This document shows positions 8,789-17,737 of a DNA stretch of 26,271 bases, one piece after another (positions within the stretch are counted from its first letter, which is position 1; the number at the start of each line of letters is the position of its first letter). Origin of the DNA: Blastocladiella britannica (lineage: Eukaryota > Blastocladiomycota > Blastocladiomycetes > Blastocladiales > Blastocladiaceae); the NCBI GenBank assembly GCA_025349905.2, contig MU624645.1:9865-36135 (forward strand). The letters run 5' to 3'. A program made the position numbers and the translations under genes. The notes beneath the pieces were generated by a model, which was not told the origin of the DNA, made no database searches, and was given only the letters and a program-made list of their open reading frames with translations.

Positions 8789-10963
8789 ATGTTTGAGCCA
8801 GCACACATCGTGATTGGACCCCTGACTCGCGACACGCTGTCGCTGGCGGGCACGCTGCTGATCGAAATCATCCGCAAGAAATCAGACTTTGACCTCCTGC
8901 AGCTCTCGGTGCTCTCGCCGCACGCTAATGACCCTGGCATCACGCGCGCTGCCACCGCTGCGCCGCCGCAAATGAACGACGCGCCCGTGCAACGCGACCC
9001 AGCGACTGGCCGCATCATTCCCCCCGGTGGCGCTCCAGCAGGACCAGCGGTGGGTAATGACGCCGCGTTCCGCGCACCCATCGCGTCGGCCATGCGCGCA
9101 CGCTCTGTCCACGAGCCGGCACTCCACGCCGCCGGCATCGCGTCCATCGCAGCCCCGAACCCCAACGCAACTCAGACCCTCTCGCCGCCTCCCGATCCTC
9201 TGTCGCGGCCCCACTCGCCGCCCATGTTTGATGTGGTGCACGCGACCATCGCAGAGCTGCGCGCCGTGGGAATTCCGGTGGTGGAGACGCTAGAGGAGAT
9301 TGCGCCGCCAGACCACATTGACCCGTGGGTCGATCGCATGACTGTGCCGGCGCCCGCCGCGTGGTTCGCGCATCTGTCGCCTTCTGCCACGCTCGTCGAG
9401 TCGCGGCAAAGTCTGGCAGCGGCGATCGAGCGTGGCCACGTTCGCAAGGTCTGCTACCTGCGGCCCGTCGAGTGCGACTTTTTCGCTGGCAGCACATCGT
9501 CCTCAACATCGCCTCTATTGGACCACGAGGTCGTGGCGCGCTACGGCGTTCTGGCAGAGGACCTGCCGTACCTACCGCTCGAAGCCCCATCTCTGGCGTG
9601 CCCAGTGACTGCCGCAACGTCGGCTCTGTTCCCGGAAGAAACGGCGTCGCTCCAGCGCCGTAATTCGATGCGCCGGCTCTCGGCGACTGTCTCGCAGCGG
9701 GCATCACGCGCCAACTCGGCTGCCGTTTCGCGCGTTCCCTCTACTTCGGATGGGCTCTTTACCGGCAACGTCTCGCTTGTGGAGGCGGCGGTTCGGGCCG
9801 TCAAGTCGGGTTCGCCGTCCGCCTCCGCAGCAGCGTCGCCCGTGCCGCAAGTCCCCGCCATGCCTGAGCGTGTCGTGTTCCCGCTTCCCCTTGTCTCGGT
9901 CATGCAGTTTGTCGTCTCGATCGTGTCGTCGCGCTTCATTTACGACCAGGACTACTTGCTGACGGGCTCTCGCCTGGAGCTGCCGGCAGCCGCCTCGGAC
10001 CCGTACGAGTTTCTCGGACTCGAGTCCATTGCTGCCACGCCGCCGTCGTCACGTCTAACCCCACCACCATCGCCGCCACTCTCGGACGGCGCCAGTAGCG
10101 GCAGCGGTGCCGCTAGCAGCTATGGTGGCACCACGCCGTCCACTGGTCTGCTGGACCGGGGTGTCCACACGCCCACTGCACTTCTCCCTGCGCACCACCA
10201 CCACCCTCATTTCCAACACCATGATGAGCAGCACACTGGCAGCTCCATCGTTGGGCTTGGCCTCGTTTCCCCCGCGGCTCTCCCATTCAGCAGCGGTCAC
10301 GGTGGCGCAGAGCCCATGGATGTGGACAAGCAGGCGCGTGCTCCGCTACTGCCCATGGGTGGATCGTCGCACCTTGCGCCGGTGCTGGAGGACTCGGGCA
10401 CCAGTATGGCCGCGCTGCCGTTCCCGCCGCTTTTGCCTTCACCGCTCGCTTTTCCTGCTCCTCCTTCAGCTGCTGCAGCCTTTGCCACCGCTTCTTCTTC
10501 TGCTCACTCGCTAGCACCGCCCCCCATTTTGACAATGGCCTCGCGGTCGCCGTCGGCGCAGCAGCTGCTGTTTGGGCCCGTGACGCCGGTCGAGGACCCG
10601 TGGGCCGTGTCCACGCTGGAGGACGTGGAGGACGAGTCGCTCGAGGAGCACTTGACGATGCTGCATGACCACGTGCAAGCGGCCATGGGCGTGCAACTAT
10701 CGTCGCTTCGAACGGCATCGGGCCGCACGCTCGGCGGGATTGCCATGTCGTATGCGGCCGGTAAGTTTGCAATCTCGTCCAACGACTACCGCCGCGTCCT
10801 ACATGTCGCGCCGCCCGAGTTCGTGGTGGTGCCGGCGATTCCGTTCTCGGACGAAGACGAGGACCTCATCATCCAGTACGCGGACGCGGACCACTACAAC
10901 TTGGCCGGCGGCCGGTTCACGGTGGCCGTGAAGGTGCCGCTGTCTCTCCACGATTGGGCGTAG
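8789..10963 (+). CDS. Unknown 724-aa protein with conserved-looking ends and a disordered middle
   Basis: An intronless ORF. The N-terminal block (about residues 1-45, MFEPAHIVIGPLTRDTLSL and following) looks folded. Residues 46-150 are Pro/Ala-rich. A second folded-looking block lies at about 150-240 (TIAELRAVGIPVVETLEEI, VRKVCYLRPVECDFFAG). The centre holds Ser/Ala/Pro-rich linkers, a short hydrophobic block near 370-410 (VFPLPLVSVMQFVVSIVSSR) and a His-rich stretch near 470-480. The C-terminal 110 residues again look folded (SLEEHLTMLHDHVQAAMG, then FVVVPAIPFSDEDEDLIIQY). No signal peptide or clear transmembrane helix is present. I recognise no family. Spaced conserved blocks with disordered linkers suggest a scaffold or nuclear regulatory protein, but that is inference. 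The CTC1 candidate begins 64 bp downstream on the same strand. Confidence 0.8.
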   Translation: MFEPAHIVIGPLTRDTLSLAGTLLIEIIRKKSDFDLLQLSVLSPHANDPGITRAATAAPPQMNDAPVQRDPATGRIIPPGGAPAGPAVGNDAAFRAPIASAMRARSVHEPALHAAGIASIAAPNPNATQTLSPPPDPLSRPHSPPMFDVVHATIAELRAVGIPVVETLEEIAPPDHIDPWVDRMTVPAPAAWFAHLSPSATLVESRQSLAAAIERGHVRKVCYLRPVECDFFAGSTSSSTSPLLDHEVVARYGVLAEDLPYLPLEAPSLACPVTAATSALFPEETASLQRRNSMRRLSATVSQRASRANSAAVSRVPSTSDGLFTGNVSLVEAAVRAVKSGSPSASAAASPVPQVPAMPERVVFPLPLVSVMQFVVSIVSSRFIYDQDYLLTGSRLELPAAASDPYEFLGLESIAATPPSSRLTPPPSPPLSDGASSGSGAASSYGGTTPSTGLLDRGVHTPTALLPAHHHHPHFQHHDEQHTGSSIVGLGLVSPAALPFSSGHGGAEPMDVDKQARAPLLPMGGSSHLAPVLEDSGTSMAALPFPPLLPSPLAFPAPPSAAAAFATASSSAHSLAPPPILTMASRSPSAQQLLFGPVTPVEDPWAVSTLEDVEDESLEEHLTMLHDHVQAAMGVQLSSLRTASGRTLGGIAMSYAAGKFAISSNDYRRVLHVAPPEFVVVPAIPFSDEDEDLIIQYADADHYNLAGGRFTVAVKVPLSLHDWA

Positions 10964-11027
10964 TCCCGGGTGTCGCCTTTGGTTGGCCGTGTGTAAAATA
11001 CAAGTCACTCTTTTTCCTTGTAAATTT

Positions 11028-14000
11028 ATGGACGGCCAAAAAGCATCGCGACGGCCATTGCTGCCTATAGCGGCGGCCATCAACTACTTTGCCGGCCTCG
11101 AGTCGGCCGCGCCGACCGCAGATCGCACCATCCACATTGTCGGCGCGATCGGCGCGAAATGCCGCGTCCCGACGTCCAGCAACGCGCCGCCCGTGCTCTT
11201 GCTCCGCATTGTACCCTGCCGTCTGCCGGGCGACGTGGACACTACCAGCCCCGATAACGCCGATTCGGACGTGGCCTTGACCATTGGCATCAAATGGCCG
11301 CACCTCGTCGCCATGTGCCGCGCGCATTCACACTTGGAAGGAGCTGATAGCGCAGTTGAACCGACCGCCGAGCAAATCGCGGCATTCGCGTCCACGCACT
11401 TGGCTGTGTCCTCGGTCGTTGCCCTCCTCAACGTGGCCGTTCGTCCTGCTTCTGCTGCCCCTCCAGACCACACCGCCATGGCGGCCACCAGCGCAGCACC
11501 AGCTCGGTTAATAGCACCCAAGTGCGTCTCGATGCGCATCACGCGTGTTGTCACCGACGCAGCGGCCATTGTCGGCATGCTCCCGCCAGCCCCGGCCCGC
11601 CCGCTCGAATCAGGCCTGCCGATCGCGCCCCATTCCGCCGTGAGAGCGCTCTCGGCACCCATGTCCACGCAGCAGCTGGTGGCCAGCAGCGTCTGGCGCG
11701 CGGCCTCACCGCCCACACCGTTTCGCGCTCGCCCTGCATACGGCTTGGCCGCCCAACAATCGATGGCACCAACGAGCTGTTCGGCGCCGCTCTCGTATGG
11801 TGGTAAAGTGACCCGGTGCATTTCGCGCGCACTCGGCTTGTTTGAAATCGACAACCTGGTCTTGTTGTTTGCCTGGCATTCCGACCTCGATCATGAGGTC
11901 CTCCGGACGGGCGTGCAGGTGGGGATGCGGATAGCTGCGTACAATATTCACATTGCTGTGCTAGACGCCAGTACACTGGCCCCTGCGGTCCGGCAATGGC
12001 TGGTTGGTAGTGATGGCGACTTGGTGGCGCCCGTGCCGATCCAGGTGTGCGTTGCCTGTTCCTACTCGACTCTGGTCTTTCCCTCAAAGCCGCCACCACG
12101 GGTATCGGCAGATCGCGACGCAAACGATGACTTTGATCCTCTGATGGACCGATTACTGGACATGGTCCTGTCGCCGCTCCGATCCAAGTTCCTGGTACCG
12201 CTCAGTGAGCTGTTGGATCTCGCAGGCTGGGTCCTTTCGATCGCGCGGGCACTTGGACCTCCCTTGCTGACCCTAGCCGTGGCCGAGCAACTCGCGTCGT
12301 CCTTGGGTGCTGCCCATCGAACGCTGGTCCGTAGTATTGGACTCCTGTCGAATCCACCCGTGGCAATTGCCACCACGCGTCCCCGGCGGCAATGGCAGAA
12401 CGAGTTTTACGAACACCCGCGGCACTGCGCGACCGTTTCATTAACGCCGGTTTCGCTCCAGACATGGTCGGTTCTCTCTCTAGTGCAATGCAGAGCAGCT
12501 GCCGCCCACGATATCATGAAGCGCAAGGTCTTGATTGGATGGCTGGACGTGTCACCCGCGGGATCGCTGGTATTCCAGGATGCAAGCGATACCGTCCCGG
12601 TGTTGCCGATCAATGGGCACGTGTGCCCAACCGCCATTGGTCATTTGGTATGGATTCTCAAGCCCAGGATTCAAGCAGGAGGGCTGTTGCTTGATGGCAT
12701 GCACTTGTCCGAACGGGGCACACTTCGACTATTGACTGGCCAGCAGCAGCCGATCTCGTCGTCACTGTCATGGTTGGTGGTTCACGTTACTGAATTCATC
12801 ACGAGCGACACCGACGCTGACATGATTATTGTCCACGGTCGCGGCAATCCAACTGACCCGCCACTACTGAATGACTCGCTTGCCGCACCACCGCACATGT
12901 CGCTTCATTTGGATGTCGAGATGGTGCACTGGTGCCCTTTATTACGCTTGGAGGCACGATCGGTCCCAATCGCCATTGCGCCGTGTCTCCAGATGCACGG
13001 GCTGTATCTCATTGGCATGACCGAAACGCTCGGCGCAGCAACCGCCAACCCGCAGCGTGGACGGCTGGCCAATATTTCGACCGTGGTGCCGCTCCACTGC
13101 GTACCAGCCGACCCCGATTGGGCGACACGGTTCCCAGATCGCCTTGTAGCGCCGCCATTGCCACGACCGGCGAAATCCAATGATGGTCTGGTGCCTATTG
13201 CCGACATTTTGGACGGGGTTCCTCAAGGGGACGCGATGGTCAACACGGCTGGAACGATTACTCGTATTGTGTTTCGCGGACCGGGCCGCAGCTCCTCGCA
13301 CATTATTCATTTGCGGTGTGCAGTGGACGACGTCAATGAGGTGCGGTTGTACGTCCTGGACGGACCGCAGTCGCCCCTCCCGTTCCCGCTGGCCACTGGC
13401 GACCCGCAGTGGCTCGACGCCTTGGTTGGGCTTCGGCTCGTGGTCTGGAGCGGGCACGTTGCGGTCGCGCAGTCAAGCGGGCCGGTCCTGATGGCGGGCG
13501 AGCGGACGCGCGTTGAACTGGTGGACGCATCCTCCCTGAACGCAGGTATAAAGTGGGGCGGCACCATTCCCATGCCATCACCACCACTCGAGTCGGCAAT
13601 AACCGGCCTGGTCACGCCAGCAATGGCCCTTCGTCATGCCGCTCGCCATTTCGCACTGCTGCTGCCGCCACCCGCCTTGTCGGGAGGAGGAGCAACACCA
13701 GCGCCATGCACGCAGCGGCCACCGCTCCTGCCATCGCGCTCGCTTGCGACGTTGCCGCCCCGATCGGCCGCATTTGCAATTGTCCGCATCCTCGAAATCG
13801 CAGTCGTGGTGGCCGAACTGGAATGTGGAGCCTGCCGCCAGATTGTCGCCCTCGCCAAGTGCGGGTGCATTAACGGATCTAGAAACAACCAGTCTTCGTG
13901 GAAGCTGCATGCGCGGGCCACGGTAGTGGTCATGGACGCCAGCGACAGGGGCGGGCGAGTCGACGCGCGGATTCCCGATGCGAGCGCCTGGATCGCGGAA

Positions 14001-14261
14001 TTATTCAATGTTATCCAGGAACGGCGGCTTCGATCGGCGTTGGCAGCGTCGGGATCGCGGCGACTGGCAACGACGGGCGACAAGGCCGAGGTTTCGCTCA
14101 GCAGTCACCTCCAGACGCGGTGGGGAGTCGCGGTGCGCCGCTTGCATGACATTGGCCCACAGCCGATCGAGATCGTTGGGCCACCGGTGGCGCTGCGCGG
14201 GCCTACTGCGCTCGCTCAGGCGGGCTGGCAGTTGGTGGGCGAGCTCTTGACTATGGAATAG
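11028..14261 (+). CDS. Candidate CTC1-like telomere protein: multiple OB-fold-like segments plus zinc ribbon, 1077 aa
   Basis: One exon. The frame is open a little further upstream, but the first ATG is 11028. The protein is built of beta-rich blocks resembling successive OB folds. The clearest begins near residue 504 (GWLDVSPAGSLVFQDASDTV), giving the G-x-L-x-h-x(n)-G-x-L-x-h-x-D pattern common in OB strands 1-3. Others occur near 40-70 and 745-830 (TITRIVF, then LRCAVDDVNEVRLYVLDGPQ). Near the C-terminus there is a CxxC..CxC cluster (Cys933, Cys936, Cys945, Cys947). It is followed by WKLHARATVVVMDASDRGG, the arrangement of the zinc-ribbon OB folds of RPA1 and CTC1. Large size, serial OB folds and a C-terminal zinc-ribbon OB together point to CTC1, the large subunit of the CST complex that binds telomeric ssDNA and controls polymerase alpha-primase. 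A divergent RPA-like protein is the alternative. Confidence 0.55.
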   Translation: MDGQKASRRPLLPIAAAINYFAGLESAAPTADRTIHIVGAIGAKCRVPTSSNAPPVLLLRIVPCRLPGDVDTTSPDNADSDVALTIGIKWPHLVAMCRAHSHLEGADSAVEPTAEQIAAFASTHLAVSSVVALLNVAVRPASAAPPDHTAMAATSAAPARLIAPKCVSMRITRVVTDAAAIVGMLPPAPARPLESGLPIAPHSAVRALSAPMSTQQLVASSVWRAASPPTPFRARPAYGLAAQQSMAPTSCSAPLSYGGKVTRCISRALGLFEIDNLVLLFAWHSDLDHEVLRTGVQVGMRIAAYNIHIAVLDASTLAPAVRQWLVGSDGDLVAPVPIQVCVACSYSTLVFPSKPPPRVSADRDANDDFDPLMDRLLDMVLSPLRSKFLVPLSELLDLAGWVLSIARALGPPLLTLAVAEQLASSLGAAHRTLVRSIGLLSNPPVAIATTRPRRQWQNEFYEHPRHCATVSLTPVSLQTWSVLSLVQCRAAAAHDIMKRKVLIGWLDVSPAGSLVFQDASDTVPVLPINGHVCPTAIGHLVWILKPRIQAGGLLLDGMHLSERGTLRLLTGQQQPISSSLSWLVVHVTEFITSDTDADMIIVHGRGNPTDPPLLNDSLAAPPHMSLHLDVEMVHWCPLLRLEARSVPIAIAPCLQMHGLYLIGMTETLGAATANPQRGRLANISTVVPLHCVPADPDWATRFPDRLVAPPLPRPAKSNDGLVPIADILDGVPQGDAMVNTAGTITRIVFRGPGRSSSHIIHLRCAVDDVNEVRLYVLDGPQSPLPFPLATGDPQWLDALVGLRLVVWSGHVAVAQSSGPVLMAGERTRVELVDASSLNAGIKWGGTIPMPSPPLESAITGLVTPAMALRHAARHFALLLPPPALSGGGATPAPCTQRPPLLPSRSLATLPPRSAAFAIVRILEIAVVVAELECGACRQIVALAKCGCINGSRNNQSSWKLHARATVVVMDASDRGGRVDARIPDASAWIAELFNVIQERRLRSALAASGSRRLATTGDKAEVSLSSHLQTRWGVAVRRLHDIGPQPIEIVGPPVALRGPTALAQAGWQLVGELLTME

Positions 14262-14280
14262 ATTGCGAAAAAAATGTATA

Positions 14281-15462
14281 TTAATGTTTGCCAATTGCAA
14301 AGTAGACGCGAAGCGCGGCAATCAGGGCCGCCAACAGGGTCAATGGAATGGTATACACCAGGGTCTTGCGTGCCACAATGGTCCAATTGACCAGCGGCAC
14401 CAGAACCATCATTGCCAGTGCCACCTCGTCGCCGGTAACGTCCGCGTCGCTCTGCACCAACACCGATCGTGGACCTCCCGAGGAAGAAGAACCCATAGAC
14501 GAAGGCGGTGGCGGCGCGGCAATGATGGCAAGCGATCGGAGCAAGGCTAGCTCGACGATCGCGTTACCATTCTGGCCCGCAGACCCAAAGCTGCTGACGC
14601 ACCCGTTAAAGCAGCACCCGCAACAACACCCGGACAGGTCCTGATGGCTGACGAGCAGCGTGTAATGCTCGCCCAGCACCGCGGCCGCGTCGTCGTCGGT
14701 CGGGTAGTTCGGGTACATGAGGCGTGCCTCCCACGCGAGCTGGCGATTGAACCACCCGGCCTCTGGCCGTTCCACGACTCGAATGCGGTGGCCGCGCACT
14801 TGCATTACCCACTTCACTGGGCGCAGGATCCAGCCACCGCGGGACACGCACAGCAGGACTGGCGGCGGTAAGGCCGCGATGGCTTCGGGAGTCGTCATAT
14901 CGGGCCGGTCAAGAGGCTCAGGCACCTCAATGTTTCGGTTAGGCGGCAACAGGCCGCAGGCGCGCCGGCGCTTGTACTTTGCGCGCCGAATGGCCACATC
15001 ACGTTCCAGGGACAGCGCCAGGGCCTCCAAGTAGCCCGGGACGCGAGCCTCGCGTGCAATCTTGATGCCTAGCAACCCCGAAGTTCCCGGCTCCGATACC
15101 ACTGTCACCAGCGCCGCCGAGTTCACCGGTTGTTTGCCGGCGGCAACCAAGTCCATGCGGGGCGCGTCGGCGGGGACACAGAACCCGTACGAGGGGCCAA
15201 TGGGCCGCAGGTTGAGTCCACCACTGGGCTGTACTGCACGTAACGCCAAACGGTGGGTCATGGCCACAATTCCTTGCACTGCATCGCTGACGGTGTGTCG
15301 GCGGTGCAACGCATCGACCAAGTGGGCACGAGAAGTGTGAAGGTCCTTTTCATGGGCGGTGGCCTCGTTGAATGCGGATGGCATTGCCGGTTGGGTCCCA
15401 ACGTCCGCGCCATACGACTTGCGCCAGACGGAACTCGCCAAGGTGATGGTGGTTGAGGACAT
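14281..15462 (-). CDS. Unknown membrane protein with a cysteine cluster and C-terminal TM segments, 393 aa
   Basis: A single-exon ORF starting in an A-rich context. The N-terminal two thirds are soluble-looking. There is a GLNLRPIGPSYGFCVP segment, a basic stretch RRAKYKRRRAC near 155-166, and a central block (VLLCVSRGGWILRPVKWVM, VRGHRIRVVERPEAGWFN). A dense cysteine cluster, CCCGCCFNGC at residues 279-288, is followed by a Ser/Gly/Pro linker. Two hydrophobic segments (about 345-390) then lead to a short GKH end. Cysteine clusters of this kind are often palmitoylated or bind metal. The topology suggests a protein anchored by its C-terminus with most of its mass in the cytosol. No family is recognised. 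The stop is 19 bp from the CTC1 candidate's stop, so the two transcripts very likely overlap at their 3' ends. Confidence 0.8.
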   Translation of the reverse strand: MSSTTITLASSVWRKSYGADVGTQPAMPSAFNEATAHEKDLHTSRAHLVDALHRRHTVSDAVQGIVAMTHRLALRAVQPSGGLNLRPIGPSYGFCVPADAPRMDLVAAGKQPVNSAALVTVVSEPGTSGLLGIKIAREARVPGYLEALALSLERDVAIRRAKYKRRRACGLLPPNRNIEVPEPLDRPDMTTPEAIAALPPPVLLCVSRGGWILRPVKWVMQVRGHRIRVVERPEAGWFNRQLAWEARLMYPNYPTDDDAAAVLGEHYTLLVSHQDLSGCCCGCCFNGCVSSFGSAGQNGNAIVELALLRSLAIIAAPPPPSSMGSSSSGGPRSVLVQSDADVTGDEVALAMMVLVPLVNWTIVARKTLVYTIPLTLLAALIAALRVYFAIGKH

Positions 15463-15861
15463 TTACTTTGGTTTGATAAGCTGCTGTGTGTTTGGATTTT
15501 TTGGATTAGGAGGACCAAGGTGTGGGCATATAGCGTCAGACTTCAGTTGCGGTGCGCCACCACGACAGAGCCAATCATGTCCCGACTACCTGGCTGCGCA
15601 CTGAACAGAGTTTCGGATGCAGAATTCTGAGATGGAAGTGATGTGGAACAAAATGTCCGTTTTATCGCCAACGGAATTCTTCAGTCCTTGTTTTTGCTGC
15701 ACCAAACCAAGCTGTTTTTCTCATTGCTTTTTCTTGCTGGAATTCCACGAGCATTATCTCAGTCCGATCATGCGACCGGAATTCCGAGCTGTCATTCCAC
15801 GACCGATCCAATACCCATCCTGATCCCGAAAACCTCACATCTGGTGTATTAAGGTTTTGAA

Positions 15862-16048
15862 AATAAGCTTTCTTATTATTCCAAAATAATAGGCTTTTTC
15901 AATTAAGCTTTTATTTATTACTATTCCAAATATATAAAATAAGCTTTTTTAAAATAAACCTTTTTCATTCCGTTCTTCCAACCCGATCCGACCCCCGACC
16001 ACCCCCGATCCGACCGCCCATCCGATCTCCCGCCCAACGAAGCTTTTT
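15862..16048. repeat. Dispersed AAGCTTT motif repeats
   Basis: AAGCTTT or one-base variants occur about six times (near 15864, 15891, 15906, 15941, 15956 and 16040). The first five sit in an AT-rich block and the last in a C-rich block. The spacing is irregular, so this is not a simple tandem array. It may be a decayed element or a regulatory/replication patch. Confidence 0.5.
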
Positions 16049-16061
16049 CGGCTCCGACCCG

Positions 16062-16120
16062 ATCTCTCTCCCTCTCTCTCTCTCTGTCGATCACTCTCTC
16101 ACTCTCTCTCTCTCCGTCGC
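16062..16120. repeat. CT-rich simple repeat tract
   Basis: Interrupted (CT)n covers about 60 bp, followed by T-rich sequence to about 16165. It is a polypyrimidine tract on the plus strand. Confidence 0.85.
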
Positions 16121-16625
16121 TCCTCTGTTTTTACTTTTCTTTTTTTTGTTTACTTTTTTCTTTTCTCCTCTCCCTCGGGCCATCTCATAGTTTGGCCCCC
16201 CTTCTACCTTCCAACTGGGCTTATACCCCACCCGCTCTCGACTCGCCTTTCCTTTTGGCAAACATGTACAGCAGTAGTACAGGATCGAGATCACGTTGTT
16301 TCAGCTTTTCCCCCATTTCCTTGGATTTCCGGATTGGTTGTTACAGGCGTGTACCTGGCTTCGATCAATCACAGAAAAATAAATGAAAAAGTATATTTAA
16401 ATATGGGTGGTCACAAAACTTCAATGGCAAAAGGAAAATATCAACAGGGAAAATATGGTTGGGTACGGGAAGTAATCATAGAGCGAATATCAACAACAGA
16501 TTTCAGGGTGGAACAGACAGACGAGAGAGGAAGGCACAAAATTTGGAGGATCACTTGGGAAAAAGGGGGAAAGAAGAGTTGTGTATATGCAGAGAGTATG
16601 TATGTGAGTGCGTGCGTGCGTGCTT

Positions 16626-17381
16626 TCACGACGACCGGCGCGCGAGGCCCAGTTCGCCAATCGGCGCTCCAGACAATGGGAAGAGGGGCATCACGCCGAC
16701 GAGACCTGGAGACTGATGTTGTTGCACCATGGGCGAGTCGGGGCACTTGATGGCGTCGTCCGTTTGAATGGCAGGCGTGAGCACGCGCATCCGTGGAGTC
16801 CGCGGCGGCGTTGCCAGCGGCATCGGGATCGGCTTGGCGGCTTGAATGGAGCGAAGTGGCGAACTGATCGGCTCGGCCGATCCACGCCGAGAGTGGATCG
16901 GCGTCCCTGGAAACAGAATCGACCACTCTACAGCGGCGGTGTCCGCACCACTACTCGCCAGTGCACGACCGACGCTGTAGTTGTTGTTGCCACCCTCGAC
17001 CGACGGCGATGAAGGTGCTGTGACTGCTGGGCTCTGATGTGGCGACCAGGCAGACATGGCACACGAGCGGGGATATTGGGTTGACAGAGACCACAGGGAA
17101 TCGATCGGAAAGTAAAATGACTTGTCTTCGAGTTGAGGGGTTGTCGTTACTGAAGTGGAAGAAGATGATGTAGTGGAAATAGAAGTCGAAAGCGGACAGA
17201 GCGACCCAAACGTGCAAGATGGGCCAGCAGCAGGCTCGGCAGACACGATTTCAAGCAGAGGAAGAGGCGGGTAGAAAGGCGAGTCGCACGGCAGAGGGAG
17301 CAGTGTCGGACGAAGTCGCGAAATAGGGGGCGGCGAGGTGGGGAATGGTGATTGGGCTTCGCTGGTGCGGTTGTTGGACAT
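16626..17381 (-). CDS. Disordered Ser/Pro-rich protein, 251 aa, unknown
   Basis: The start is placed at the ATG 17381 (MSNNRTSEAQ), which has the A-rich leader seen at other genes. An in-frame ATG 14 codons upstream lies in poor context. The protein has almost no folded-looking segment. It contains many Ser-Pro and Thr-Pro sites (for example SPFPTSPPP, SPHQSP, TPIHS, SPLRS, TPPRTPR, SPG), which are minimal CDK/MAPK phosphorylation sites. A short basic segment lies at TPPRTPRMRVLTP near residues 193-205. This makeup is typical of cell-cycle or transcription regulators controlled by phosphorylation, but no family is recognised and the role is inference. It could also be a non-conserved ORF; supporting it are the start context and the long open frame. 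Confidence 0.55.
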   Translation of the reverse strand: MSNNRTSEAQSPFPTSPPPISRLRPTLLPLPCDSPFYPPLPLLEIVSAEPAAGPSCTFGSLCPLSTSISTTSSSSTSVTTTPQLEDKSFYFPIDSLWSLSTQYPRSCAMSAWSPHQSPAVTAPSSPSVEGGNNNYSVGRALASSGADTAAVEWSILFPGTPIHSRRGSAEPISSPLRSIQAAKPIPMPLATPPRTPRMRVLTPAIQTDDAIKCPDSPMVQQHQSPGLVGVMPLFPLSGAPIGELGLARRSS

Positions 17382-17737
17382 TTTTTTCTTTACGAATCTT
17401 GTGGGAGTTGTTTTAAAGCGCAAGAATGGATTGAGTAGGAAATGAATGAAAAAGGGCCAATATTAAACAAATATATGCAGAAGAGGGCGATGGGAATGTG
17501 GATGTGAATTTGAGTTTGGAAGAGAGGTGCGAAGTGGGGATATGCGATCCTTTTTAACATTTTGTTTTCGTTTTTTTTTTGGATCCCTCCTTTTTGGCTC
17601 GAATTGAGCTGATTTCGCGCTTGAAAAAAAGCGACTGCTCACCATAACGTCGATACGACGATTCCTAGTCACTTGCACGTGGCACTCCTTCCCTCGAGTT
17701 CCCACTTGCTTGCTAAATATGTAATTCAATGGATTAT
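17382..17737. other. Intergenic region
   Basis: This 356-bp spacer lies between two minus-strand genes, downstream of the receptor stop and upstream of the Ser/Pro-rich gene. It has a homopolymer T run near 17571-17580. No gene is seen. Confidence 0.5.

Larger units (their letters stand above)
15463..16625. other. Repeat-rich intergenic region with no gene seen
   Basis: This 1.16-kb spacer is unlike the rest of the window. It contains three GGAATTC-type sites (near 15674, 15738 and 15778) and an AT-rich block at about 15850-15970 with repeated AAGCTTT motifs. A C-rich block with repeated CCGATCCGACC-like units follows at 15980-16070, then a CT-repeat tract. No ORF here has believable content. 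The part nearest 15463 is the promoter side of the 393-aa gene. The part nearest 16625 is downstream of the disordered-protein gene. Confidence 0.6.

Noticed and set aside
10983..11027. Upstream extension of the CTC1 candidate from a non-ATG start
   Set aside because: No ATG in this stretch; the first ATG is 11028 and lies next to a plausible N-terminus.
15850..16120. CRISPR-like or tandem satellite array
   Set aside because: The repeats are short, irregularly spaced and of mixed composition; no regular repeat-spacer structure is present.
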